The notes under the pieces are model-generated. The model did no database searches, had not been told where the DNA came from, and was given only the letters and a program-made list of their open reading frames with translations. The position numbers and the translations under genes were made by a program. Source: Rhynchospora pubera (Eukaryota > Streptophyta > Magnoliopsida > Poales > Cyperaceae). Taken from it: a DNA stretch of 64,000 bases. Below, one piece after another: positions 1 to 10,340 of the stretch. The stretch covers positions 233,014,742 to 233,078,741 of the forward strand of contig CM051460.1 of the NCBI GenBank assembly GCA_028095005.1. The letters are read 5' to 3'. Every line of letters begins with the position of its first letter. Within the stretch, counting starts at the first letter, position 1.

Positions 1-69
1 TCCGTTTCCGTTTCGTCTCTAAAAACGTAACTCATTTACAGTCGAAACGACATATGTTTGACGGCACTA
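1..69. mobile_element. right end of a hAT-like MITE cut by the window edge
   Basis: The first bases carry the CGTTTCC-type words seen in three other elements here (4694-5069, 16976-17257, 18976-19607). The stretch ends in TTTGACGGCACTA, a degenerate form of the family's terminal inverted repeat (TTGACAGCCCTA). The left end lies outside the window, so the target duplication cannot be checked. Confidence 0.5.
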
Positions 70-356
70 AAGGAGGTACTGCATTCGGCGATAATACAAG
101 GTAGGATGCTATAACCATATGCAGTGCTATTTTCAAACAAAATGATATTATACACATGTTCAAAAAAAAATATGTGCAATTAAATGCATATAAAATATGT
201 GTGATATATTTCTTATATCTATTTAATACATCTTTAATTGAAAATAAAATTTTGAGAATTTTGTAAATATGAAACATGCAGGACCTTGTTGCAAAATATT
301 ATTTTTAATAATTTAAATGTTGCGGCTTGAATGAAAAATATGAAAAACTAATAACA
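70..356. other. AT-rich spacer, nothing recognised
   Basis: No coding potential, inverted repeat or RNA gene is visible. Confidence 0.5.
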
Positions 357-548
357 CGTTTATAAAATGCGCTCGAAGGCTTCGAACGCATTTTATAAAC
401 GGGTACGAAGGTCTGACCAGCCTTTTGAGGCGTAACTGAAGCTCTCTCCTTCTTACCCTTTTATAAAATGCGTTCGAAGCCTTCGAGCGCGTTTTATAAA
501 CACGTAGGAAGGAAAGAGACTGTACGCTTTTATAAAACGCGTTCGAAC
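357..548. repeat. three copies of a short palindromic unit
   Basis: Copy 1 (357-401) has 22-base arms around a single centre base, with one mismatch. Copy 2 (about 460-500) has 20-base arms with two mismatches. Copy 3 (about 524-548) is a half unit. All share the core TTTATAAAAYGCGYTCGAA. The spacers between copies are not repeated. The unit has no long open reading frame and matches no repeat class I can name. Confidence 0.7.
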
Positions 549-964
549 TTTCTTCTTATTAAAAACATAATAATAATAATTCTTTCTATTAAATTTTTTT
601 GCATTTGAATTCTTATATAAAATAATTTCGGATAAATATATATACAAATTTTGAGAGGATTGATCGCTAATTTTGATATATGTATAACTATAGAGTATAG
701 ACAAGTACTATCAATATTACATGTGTACTATACAAGGCTAGGTCATTTCATAGCTAGAATGTCAGCAAAAGCAAGAAAAATAAACCACTTGCAGATATAT
801 AATTATATATATACGACTTTGAAAATTTTGAACGGATTTTTAATTGTAACGAATTCCAATAAGCAGCTGATCCTTAAGAAAAACTTGACATGACCGATTA
901 AGTTTTATAGGAGTTTGGTTCCTTTAGGACTAATACCGTTGTATAAAATTTAATTTATATATTA
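549..964. other. AT-rich spacer, nothing recognised
   Basis: Low-complexity A+T sequence up to the target site of the LTR element. A short open frame at 651-893 has unremarkable composition and no family signature. Confidence 0.5.
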
Positions 965-969
965 ATCAG

Positions 970-1321
970 TATTATGGTAAGCTAGTTGTGTCTGCATATT
1001 GACACAAATCTGCTAAAGCAATAGCATACAAACATAGAAAGTTATTTTTTGTTAAGCACTAGTATTTGGTAATATTTGTTTCTTAATTCATATATGTTAT
1101 GTTTTAGTTTTATGGCAATTAGAAAATAAGAAAGCAATTGTTATTCTAGACAGTATTGTATTAGGAAATATATTTCTTACTATGTAATAGATGTAATAGT
1201 AGTATAAAGTAATGAAAGAAAATAGAAAATGGTGTAGCAAGATTTACACACCACAAAAATTTTCTCTCTGTTCTGTCTATGATCATTGTGAATTGAGTTG
1301 ATTATTTGAGTATTTCCAACA
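970..1321 (+). repeat. 5' LTR
   Basis: 352 bp, identical in length to the 3' copy. It ends in CA; its start is TA where the 3' LTR keeps TG, so one terminal base has mutated. A TATAAAG word at about 1203 is a candidate promoter element. No coding content. Confidence 0.92.
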
Positions 1322-1323
1322 AT

Positions 1324-1335
1324 TGGTATCAGAGC
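1324..1335 (+). promoter_or_regulatory. primer-binding site, initiator tRNA-Met type
   Basis: TGGTATCAGAGC lies two bases after the 5' LTR. It is complementary to the 3' end of plant initiator methionine tRNA and is the standard primer site of Copia elements. Confidence 0.92.
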
Positions 1336-1343
1336 GCAGTATT

Positions 1344-2216
1344 ATGGGAGACAACAACACCGAGATAAAGAAGACTCCACCACCGAAAGTACTGGTGAGA
1401 GGAGGTGGTGTGCCAATCCAGTACCCCATGTTGAACCATGAGAATTATGGCTTGTGGGCTATAAAAATGAAGATCATCATGCGATCCCTGTGTGTATGGG
1501 AAGCAATAGATGGTAGTGCATCAGTTGATGTAGAAAAGGATCATGGTGCCATGGCAGCGATCTCCCAAGCCGTGCCAGATGATGTGATGATGGCAATTAC
1601 TGAAAAGAAAACAGCGAAGGAAGCGTGGGAGGCAATCAAGGAAATGAGTATAGGTGAGGACCGTGTCAAAGAAGCAAGGACACAAGTCTTAAAGCGACAG
1701 TTTGATCGGATTGTTATGGATGATTCCGACAACATTCTTGATTTTTCAAGGAGATTTACTTGTGTTGTGAGCGAGATTCGCTCTCTTGGAGAAGAATTGA
1801 AAGAAAGCACTGTAGTTGAAAAATTATTTGGAGTTGTCCCTGATAGGTTTCTTCCCATTATTGGTACCATAGAACAATGGGGGGACATGACCACGATGTC
1901 TGTTACAGAGGCAATAGGGCGATTGCGAGTCTTTGAGGAAAGTTTGAAAGAGAGACGCAAATTTGAGGATGAAGAAGAGCAGTTGTTATTGACACGTGCA
2001 CAGTGGGAATCATTAGCTCTAAAAGAAAAGAAAGACGTTGAAAGAAAAAGGCCATATAAAAAATTTGACAAGTCGAAGGTTAAGTGTTTCAATTGCTTAG
2101 AATATGGTCACTTTGTTTCTGAATGCACCCAATTTCAAAAGGAGAAGGCATATGTGGTAGAAGTGGAAGATGATGAACCTGCCTTATTGATGCTTGAAGC
2201 AAGTGAGTTGATGTGA
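1344..2216 (+). CDS. Copia-type Gag (UBN2/DUF4219) polyprotein with zinc knuckle
   Basis: The ATG at 1344 gives 290 residues. The frame is also open upstream to 1323, but that part covers the primer site and has no ATG. The N-terminal part has the LNHENYGLWAIKMK pattern of the DUF4219/UBN2 family, followed by the long helical UBN2 region (AKEAWEAIKEM onward). A CX2CX4HX4C zinc knuckle lies at residues 248-261 (C-F-N-C ... G-H ... C), the RNA-binding nucleocapsid motif. The protein stops soon after the knuckle, where the protease would begin in an autonomous Copia element. The frame is uninterrupted, so it could still make capsid-like protein. Expression is not shown. Confidence 0.9.
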   Translation: MGDNNTEIKKTPPPKVLVRGGGVPIQYPMLNHENYGLWAIKMKIIMRSLCVWEAIDGSASVDVEKDHGAMAAISQAVPDDVMMAITEKKTAKEAWEAIKEMSIGEDRVKEARTQVLKRQFDRIVMDDSDNILDFSRRFTCVVSEIRSLGEELKESTVVEKLFGVVPDRFLPIIGTIEQWGDMTTMSVTEAIGRLRVFEESLKERRKFEDEEEQLLLTRAQWESLALKEKKDVERKRPYKKFDKSKVKCFNCLEYGHFVSECTQFQKEKAYVVEVEDDEPALLMLEASELM

Positions 2217-2235
2217 AATCCGACACGACTAGCTT

Positions 2236-2246
2236 AGGGAAGTGAA
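2236..2246 (+). other. polypurine tract
   Basis: A purine-rich stretch, AGGGAAGTGAA with one T, directly abuts the 3' LTR, where plus-strand DNA synthesis is primed in LTR elements. Confidence 0.7.
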
Positions 2247-2598
2247 TGTTATGGTAAGCTAGTTGTGTCTGCATATTGACACAAATCTGCTAAAGCAATA
2301 GCATACAAACATAGAAAATTATTTTTTGTTAAACACTAGTATTTGATAATATTTGTTTCTTAATTCATATATGTTATGTTTTAGTTTTATGGCAATTATA
2401 AAATAAGAAAGCAATTGTTATTCTAGGCAGTATTGTATTAGGAAATATATTTCTTACTATGTAATAGATGTAATAGTAGTATAAAGTAATGAAAGAAAAC
2501 AGAAAAAGGTGTAGCAAGATTTACACACCACAAAAATTTTCTCTCTGTTCTGTCTGTGATCATTGTGAATTGAGTTGATTATTTAAGTATTTCCAACA
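2247..2598 (+). repeat. 3' LTR
   Basis: 352 bp, begins TG and ends CA. It differs from the 5' copy by about ten substitutions and no indels that I can see. It is followed by the ATCAG target duplicate. Confidence 0.92.
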
Positions 2599-2603
2599 AT
2601 CAG

Positions 2604-4175
2604 TCCCATATGTGACATCAGTACCAGCAAATTAAAGCCAATAATATGGTGGTATCAACAAACAAGTGAAACTGCGGCTACAGAACCATGTGTGGTATTA
2701 CGTCGGCACAAGTAAAGCTGTGGAATCATCAACGACTTCCATCCCTTCTCTTTAGACTTAATTAACAATGTGGTTAAAGAATAAAGGGGTCTGCATATGT
2801 GGTTCTACTTTGTGCCATAAGTTTCTTTTGAGCTTAATAGATCAGGTTACATATAATAATTCAGCGAAGTCAAAAGAGATTTTGAAAAATTTGTGAACCC
2901 CTCCTCAAAGATCGAGATCTGGTTCAGTTTATTGCATGGTTAGTTCACAAGATTGAGGAATCAGTACTGCTATGCGTACATATACGGAGAACTAGATTTT
3001 CTCAGTTCAGTTTATCAACTTGCTGAGTTAAGGCGCGTTTGGCCATGAAGTGAATCAAGGATGAATTAATAGCTTGTATTTGAATAAGAATTTTGAATAA
3101 AAACTACGGTAAGTAGTTTTCTTGTGAATAAAATTAAATGTGTTGTTTAGATGATTAGTTCAGAATAAGAATGGATTAAAAGGTCCCTCAAAAAGAATGG
3201 AGATTAAAAGAATATAATATAATAATTTATTTTGTTTTTATTGACAAACGCACTTTCTATTTAAATTAATATGCTTAGTTTTAAACATTAAATAAATATA
3301 ACAATATTAATTCAAAAGACATGTACAACATTTAAATAAATATAATAACATTATTTTTAATTGCCAACCAACTTAAAATTGTGAAAAGTTTAAAAAACCA
3401 AACCCAGTTCGCTCCTTTTTCCATCAAATTAATTGCTAGAATATGAACTTGGTGGGAATTGGTTATTTTGCCTATTCGTTCCTTGTTTGGTTCGACTTAT
3501 TACTACACGCAGTTCATGAAAAAGCTGATTAATTTTCTCCTTTGTCAAAAACCCCTAAATCGTCAAAATTGGTTTTGATCCCGAAGTGACAGGACGTTGT
3601 GCATCCTACTTGCAATGCTACAGCAGGTCAATAAGCACATTTTAATTGGAAAACTTTGTTTCTATATTTTATTATTTTATAATATAATTTAGCATGTGTC
3701 CTAGTAGATCAATTATAAGAGCATTAGGCTGGGCAAAAAAAAAGATTAGAGATTAAAATCGGTATGATTTTTCTATTGAAATCTTGTGAAAAACCAAATT
3801 ATTTATTTTCTATCATGTTATCTTTATAATTTTCAGATTTTTTTTATATTTTTTGTTATATATTTTAAGAAAAAGTTTAAAAATATAGTCAAAATTTTAA
3901 AAAATAATAGTATAATAGTATAAAAGTAGTTTCCAACAAAACTTTAAGATAAAGGAGAAATTTTAGGCTGTTTCGTATTGGCCGTTCGAAGTTGGGATTC
4001 AAAATACGGATACAAAATTAATATGGGTTACTTCACTTCCCGAAGTACATAGCCTATCTCATTATACAATTACATACTACTTCCAAATTGGCTGTTACGA
4101 TGCTTTCCAAACTAAATGAGTACAGATATAATTAATGTACAACTATATATCCAACTGAGAATATCAATTAATTTA
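2604..4175. other. intergenic, AT-rich, possible degraded MITE remnants
   Basis: No gene recognised. A GCGTTTGGCCATGAA start near 3035 resembles the ends of the Tourist-like family listed below, but I could not find a matching right end. Confidence 0.4.
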
Positions 4176-4548
4176 ATTGTGAACCATGATGCATTGAGGG
4201 CTCCGTGTATCTTACTTGATTGGTGATTTTGCAAATTAACAAATCTAAATTAATCAATCCAATCTATATATTAAAATCTCATAGCAAACAAAATTTTACA
4301 ATTTTTTAAATTTTTTACTATTTTTCGAATTTTTTAAAACTTTCCATTTTTTGCTACAAATTAATGTATTTATAGTAAAAAATGACAAGTTTTAAAAATG
4401 TAAAAAAAAAAATAGTAAAAATTTAAAAAAATTGTAAAATTTTGTTTGCTATGAGATTTCAATATATAGATTGGATTGGTTAATTTACAAAATTACCGAT
4501 CAAACCAATCATAGAGCACGAATCCCTCTGTACATCATGATTCACAAT
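4176..4548. mobile_element. fold-back MITE, copy A
   Basis: The two halves are inverted repeats almost throughout. The outer arms read ATTGTGAACCATGATG and its near complement, and the inner arms contain CTCATAGCAAACAAAATTTTAC and its complement. The related copy B lies at 5407-5824. No coding capacity. A clean target duplication was not found for this copy. Confidence 0.8.
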
Positions 4549-4693
4549 AGACATTCTCCAACTATATATACAACAAAATGGGAAAAAACATATGAAATAA
4601 TAGTATTTTTCTAGCAATAGAGTAAAGCGCTGTATAAATTAATGAAAAAGTATAAGTATACCCTATGCAAAATTTGGCATTCGCGGTAATAAT

Positions 4694-5069
4694 TAGAGCT
4701 GTCATCCTGTCAACGATATACCGTTTCGCCGTTTTCCGTTCCGTTTCAACGGAACGGATAACGGTACGAATTTGCATTTCATTTCCAGAAGCGGAACGGT
4801 AAACGGAATAATAGAGCATATCGTTGTTGAAACGGAACGGTAAACGGAACGAATCATTTCACTTCCGTTTCGACAAATACATCTGTTTACAGCGTAAATA
4901 TACGTTGTTCCGTCCCATTCTGTCCAACTGAAAAGAATAACGGAATGAAATGTCATACCGTTTACTGAAACGGAACGGAATACGGAATAAAATAGCATAC
5001 CGTTTACTGAAACAGAACGGCAAACGGAATGAGCCATTCTATTGCCGTTGTAAGCGTTAGACACCCTTA
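4694..5069. mobile_element. hAT-type MITE rich in CGTTCCGTTT words
   Basis: 376 bp between perfect 8-bp duplicates GTAATAAT (4686-4693 and 5070-5077), the target-duplication length of the hAT superfamily. The termini are TAGAGCTGTCA and an imperfect complement, TAAGGGTGTCT. The interior is a dense, degenerate array of ACGGAACGGTAAACGGAA-like words in both orientations, which resembles subterminal transposase-binding repeats. No protein is encoded. Confidence 0.85.
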
Positions 5070-5077
5070 GTAATAAT

Positions 5078-5397
5078 GGATGCATTTAAGGTAGTGACGT
5101 GAAAAACGGACACTTACAAAAAAGTACCACTAGGATTAGGTATAGTTACCGTACTATTAGGTATAGTTATTTTTAGATTTAAATATATAGCCGACAAAAT
5201 CTATTAGCAAGCTTTTAAATTTCGTCGAAATAACGGCGTTATTTCCAAAATTTCGGTTTTTCAGACAAAAACGCACTAACGTTACAGTTTCAAACTAAAA
5301 AAATGCGTAACACGTCATTTCCGAAATAACACCGCGGTGTTATTTCGGCAAAAAATTAGCGGAGAAAAAACGGGAAGCAAAGAGACTTTATACAATA
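5078..5397. other. spacer between two MITEs
   Basis: Contains scattered words like GGTGTTATTTCGG and CCGAAATAACACCG that form small imperfect inverted repeats (about 5220-5350). Nothing coding. Confidence 0.4.
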
Positions 5398-5406
5398 TTA
5401 TATTAT

Positions 5407-5824
5407 TAGTAAATCTATTGTGAACCATGATGCACGGAGCGTTCCGTGCACCACGACCGTTTGATCGATGATTTTGCAAATTGACAAATCTAAATTAACC
5501 AATCCAATCTATATATTGAAATCTCATAGCAAACAAAATTTTACAATTTTTAAAATTTTTTTACTATTTTTTTCGAATTTTGTAAAACTGGCCATTTTTT
5601 GCTTACAAGTTAGTATATTTATAGCAAAAAATGGCAAGCTTTAAAAAATTCGAAAAAAATTGTAAAAAAATTTCAAAAATTGTAAAATTTTGTTTGCTAT
5701 GAGATTTCAATATATAGATTGGGTTGGTTAAATTAAATTTGTCAATTTGTGAAACCACCAACCAAAACGGTCATGGTGCACGAAAGTTTATATGAACCAT
5801 GCATGGTTCACAATAGATTTACTC
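5407..5824. mobile_element. fold-back MITE, copy B
   Basis: About 416 bp with terminal inverted repeats starting AGTAAATCTATTGTGAACC. The inner arms match copy A at 4176-4548. The 9-bp word TTATATTAT flanks it (5398-5406 and 5825-5833). That would fit a Mutator-type target duplication, but the word is pure A+T and so weak evidence. Confidence 0.8.
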
Positions 5825-5833
5825 TTATATTAT

Positions 5834-8050
5834 ACTTATACATAATAATAGTGATGGTCACTTTTTTAGTCGAACTAAAATCAAACCCTAGCCTCTTTAA
5901 TTAATTATTAAGCTACATATCACAATTCTAAATTGTATATTAATTATTAAATTATTAAATATTAATCAGTAGTTACTATTGTATTTATATATGCACCGTT
6001 TTTTCACCGAAAAAACGTCGCACCGTTAAATCAACTCTAAACCGTAATACTGAAAAAATTACATTTTAAAAACTTGGCTATTAGTGAAGTGGTAGTTTTG
6101 TGAAGTGTCGTGTATTTGTCCATAAAATTGTTAAGAGTGGTTGATAAATAAGTAACGCGAAGGCTTAAAAATTAGAATGTGACATTTTTTATTTAATTAG
6201 TTAAGTTGTTAAAACTGAATGTGATAGTGAATATTATTAAATTTAGAAAAAATCTCTCTTTTTCATTTAAGTTTATTTTCTATTTTAATGCCGCACTAAA
6301 TTATTAGGATATAAAAAAAATACATGTACTATATGCAACATGTTCAAAGGAATATTATGTACAAGTATCAAAGCTCTCCTTTAGATATATGCATCATGTT
6401 ATATTATTTTTCTTACGGGCTTAAAATCTTATTATAACACGAGAGAACACATTTGGAAGGAGAATAAATATTCAGTGGTATAATATTTAGAAAGATGGAA
6501 ATGGTAGAGTTATAAATAAAATACTGCAAAGCATTTTTTTCTGTCAACTAAAATGTTTTTAGTTCGAACCACGAAGACAACATTTCTTTCAATTTTTTTT
6601 TTCAAAAAAAAAAACGTTAAATTCAAAAACCAAACTTTTTTTTTTAAAAAAAAAAGTCATGCATTCCATATGTAATCATCGGCGTTGTTGTGATGATGAT
6701 GTCGTTATATTATATTTTTTAAACTTCTTTATTAGTAAATATAATTATGCATTATTGCATATTATTACTATTATATATGTACTAATAATGCAAGTTTTGC
6801 AGCTATCTATCATAACGATATATAATTAATGAAGATATAAATAATATTTAGTAATCTCATTACGAACTCATGGCTTATATATATTGTTGCACTGATTGCA
6901 ATGACTCGTTTGTTGTTGATGCACCTTTTTTCCCTCTACTTTTAACATTCTTTTTTAGATTTTATTGGAGTTTAATTACTTCATTTTTCGTAACTCTTTT
7001 TTTTTGTTAATCGAATATCTTTTACGCATGTGATGACTTTAATTGCGACAATGATTTCGATAACGGGGATATCGTCTGGCTTGAAATAAACTCACAGGCT
7101 GTCGAATTTTTATAGGATGGTCCCTCCTATAAAAGAAACAGGATACCGTTGATATGCCAGATTGAGCTCGTAATAATTTAACATTTAATGGTTGTATTAT
7201 GTATATAAAGAAATCTTGGCCCAAATTATTTAGGCGAATGGGATTGATGAATCAGATTCAGGCCTGAATATAGAGTCATACAAAAGCATGCTTCCTTTTA
7301 TGCACAAAGTTGCCACAGCCGTACAATTGTGGGAGTATAAATTTTGTTTGTCAAGGGATGATTTATACATAGCCTCTTCCTTGTAACTTTTCCTCTTTCG
7401 TGGAATTGTCCTTTATGGTATAAGTTAATCTTTAACGGCAACCGAGAAATAACCATAAATTAATCTTCCTTCACTTTTCCTCCTCCATGTAATTGAGGTA
7501 CTGATTATTAGTGTTGTAGTGACAGCTACAGGAAAACAAAAAAAATACATGATATTTATTTTGGATAATTTGATCATGGATAAAATTGTTACATAGGTTG
7601 AAATCTTGACCATTCATTCAGAATGATAAATAATGCCTTGAAAAAAAAATACAGTCTATAACGAAATTTCCCACTTATTTTTTGTTCATTGTAGTATTTA
7701 TTTATAAGTTGGGATATCAGAATATACGTACAAAAAAAAAATCCGATTTTCTAGTTTATCAAATGTGAAGTTCTATTTCTGGGACTGCCCGACTAGTAGC
7801 AAACTATAAAGAACAAAATGTGGAGCGTTTTGTGTTGTGGAAGTTATTGCTTTTGTATGCTTAATCGGCTACTTTGCCTTCTTTTATGGAAGTAAAGCAT
7901 TTTCTATATTTGTCTTTTTTGGACAAGTGCCAATGTGCCATCAAAATGCGAATAGAGAGGATGGCAAATTGACAATAATATTTTATCGTCTTAAATGGGC
8001 TCAGATTATTGGCCCAAATAAATTGAACTCGTAAGCCTATTCTCCCTATA
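5834..8050. other. intergenic, no gene recognised
   Basis: AT-rich, with several homopolymer runs. Short open frames at 7039-7224, 7425-7613 and 7837-8079 have no family features and look like chance. Confidence 0.45.
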
Positions 8051-8199
8051 GTCCAAATCTTCTCTCCAGTCGTTATCATTTCAATCTAAGAGAGAAAGAG
8101 GCAAAGAGTTAACTTGCCACTTCCATCGACATCTAGATCTAGGTACGATTTTAATTACATTGTTCCGTGTTTCAGAGCCAATTCTGTGGAGATGCTCAT

Positions 8200-8226
8200 A
8201 AAAAAAAAAAAAAAAAAAAAAAAAAA
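8200..8226 (+). repeat. poly(A) run of 27
   Basis: An unbroken A tract after a moderately GC-balanced stretch (8041-8199). It may mark the 3' tail of an old retroposed sequence, but no duplicated flanks were identified. Confidence 0.6.
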
Positions 8227-8230
8227 CTTG

Positions 8231-9400
8231 TGGAGAATTTTAGTTCCTTCATTATTTAGAAGTAAAGAGTTTGGAAGCTAGGACCCGTGGTGTGAAAATA
8301 ATTTCGCAATAATCGGTATGATTATCCTGCCTGTCAGCTTCTACACAAGCCATAAATTTCATTCCCAATATAATCATCCAATATTATGAAAAGTTGAAAA
8401 CGCTATAGAAGCTGAATATTATATGATGACAACTTATACATGATAATGTACAAGCCCAAAGAAAGAATATAATAGAATAGTGACGGTCTGGGGATTTTTT
8501 TTCTTTTTTTTTTAGGGTAAACGGTCTGGGGAATCATGAATGAAAGATCTCATTAGTGGGCTTATGGAGCATATTAGCTGCATAATCACAACCAACATGA
8601 TACGAGGTTATTTTTCCTTGATATGGAATTTTTTAGATTTAGCTGGCCGTTACCAAGAAATCACTGGTTTTGCCTGGTGGGCCTGATTTCTTTTTGTATT
8701 TATTTTTTTCCTGATTTCTTAGTTGTGGTAAAGAGGTTAGGAAATAGTCGATCACGTAGACTAGTATTTGTCTTAAATTGATAAATTTCTAGTTCTGGTA
8801 TAAGGTTATCTGTTTGATGCTTTTTCCCCAATTTTTGACTGGGTAGCAATTAGATAGAGTAGGTGGTCCGCTAAATTTTTGGAGTGACAATTAAGCATTG
8901 TTTGGATTCGATTTTTATAATCTGTTGGGAAATTCTGTACACAAGTGACTGTAAACATTATGCAATGGAAAATTCAAATAGCATGCCCAAGATAAAGATG
9001 AGACCAGAGGATCCTAGGAGGTTACATTTTTACGTGCAGTGGTAAACTAGGTTATTGAAACGACTGGAGGTGTGGGTGCTTCACAGTTTTCAGTAATGCA
9101 GGAATTAGCGGATAATACCACTGGTCTGGTGCGCAGGCTATATTGGTTTGATGTGTATAGATCTACTTTTAGTCATATACAGATCTACTTTTTTCTGTAT
9201 TCCTCAAAACTGAAGAAATACAAAATTTATTTTCCGAAAGTTCAAACTTCTGATTCTGCCCTTCTGAATTTCGACGCCTTCTCTATTTACCTCTCTGTCA
9301 TATTTTCTGATATAAATAAGATTAAAATAATGAAACTGAAAATTTCTAACCCTTTTATTTTGTTCGAATCTAACTAGAATTTGATTAAACAAGAATCGAC
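8231..9400. other. intergenic, nothing firmly recognised
   Basis: No transposon ends found. An open frame from about 9072 starts GASQFSVMQELADNTTGLVRR and then degenerates; it could be a gene remnant. Confidence 0.35.
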
Positions 9401-9447
9401 TGAACCCAATTCCATTCTCTCGAACCCTTCTTTCTCCTCTCGCACGC

Positions 9448-9987
9448 ATGAACTTAGGTGCAGATTCTTCTGCCACCTGCTCCTCCGTCCCCTCTTTGAA
9501 TGCTAAAACCCTCAATAGCTTCGTCACGCCCTTCTCTCTCGCGAAGCATGGTCAACCATCTTAGTCGATTCGACTCGACTCAATAGAAGAAAGTCGTTGC
9601 CATGGCCATGATAGCATGAGCTTGAGCTTGAGCTTGAGTAAAGTCGCTGCCATGGCCATGAGAGCTCGAGCTCGAGTAATACTCTGCACGAAGCTTCTCT
9701 CCCTCGCATTTTCCAGGTTTGTCTGGAAATTTCTTTCTTTTCACAGCATTTGTTTTGTCAATGGGTATTCACCTCTCATGGTGAAGCAAATGAGAGAGGA
9801 CGTGATTAATCTGATTCCGAATTTGATTTATGTGGACCCAAGATCCAAATTGCACACTCTGAAAGATGCATTTGATGTGGCAGTTGATGAGATAATCAAG
9901 AGGGTTGCTAAAATTAGGAGAGATATGGTAGAAGGAAGAGAAGATAAGGATTTCATAGAGGAAACAGTTCGAAGTATGCCATGTTAA
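9448..9987 (+). pseudogene. unidentified gene remnant or small gene
   Basis: This stretch is richer in G+C than its surroundings and has gene-like features. A basic, hydrophobic leader ([22 protein letters not shown]) is read from the ATG at 9652 and followed by a GT. A further open stretch covers 9748-9987 and ends at a stop codon; it includes [19 protein letters not shown] and a lysine/arginine-rich helix. A tandem duplication around CATGGCCATGA, with runs of GAGCTT, precedes the leader (about 9590-9680). I do not recognise the family. A real gene would need exons I have not found. A captured or decayed fragment is equally possible. Confidence 0.3.
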
Positions 9988-10194
9988 TTGGACGAAGGTG
10001 AGGGAACTGTCGGGCACTATGTGAATGTAAGATACTCTATTCCCCTGTGTTTATGTTGTGTTTAAATTTCCTGGTACAGTTCATTCTTCATTCTGTTAGT
10101 TGTAAGATAAGATACATTCATGTACCATCTTGTAAGTTTTTTTTACAATTCAGATTCAGATTGGTGTATATGTTTTGAGGGAATGTATGGGTGT

Positions 10195-10340
10195 CAGGTA
10201 GATACAGTTTTATATTCTTCATTCTGTTGTATTGGTGTATATTCTTCTTCATTCTGTTGCTTTGTATGGTCCAGATAGATACATTTTGGTTATTCATTCT
10301 GTTGCTTTGTATGGTCCATATAGATACAATTTGGTTAGGT
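10195..10340 (+). repeat. imperfect short tandem repeat
   Basis: Repeats of CATTCTGTTGCTTTGTATGG followed by TCCAGATAGATACA-like words occur two to three times. No coding role evident. Confidence 0.55.

Larger units (their letters stand above)
965..2603 (+). mobile_element. complete gag-only LTR retrotransposon (TR-GAG/large TRIM type, Copia-related)
   Basis: Two 352-bp direct repeats (970-1321 and 2247-2598) bound a 925-bp interior. The interior starts with a primer-binding site, encodes one Gag-like protein and ends with a purine tract. The 5-bp sequence ATCAG flanks both sides (965-969 and 2599-2603), a perfect target duplication. There is no protease, integrase, reverse transcriptase or RNase H, and no room for them, so the element must depend on enzymes supplied by a relative. 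The LTRs differ at about ten positions (roughly 3 percent), which implies a fairly recent insertion. Short non-autonomous elements with LTRs, primer site and gag only are known in plants as TR-GAG. Confidence 0.92.

Noticed and set aside
1541..2092. 183-codon minus-strand open frame opposite gag
   Set aside because: It is the antisense shadow of the Gag coding region and has no family features.
4702..5085. 127-codon minus-strand frame with repeated SVSVNGM-like words
   Set aside because: The repeats come from the CGTTTCC word array of the hAT MITE, not from a protein.
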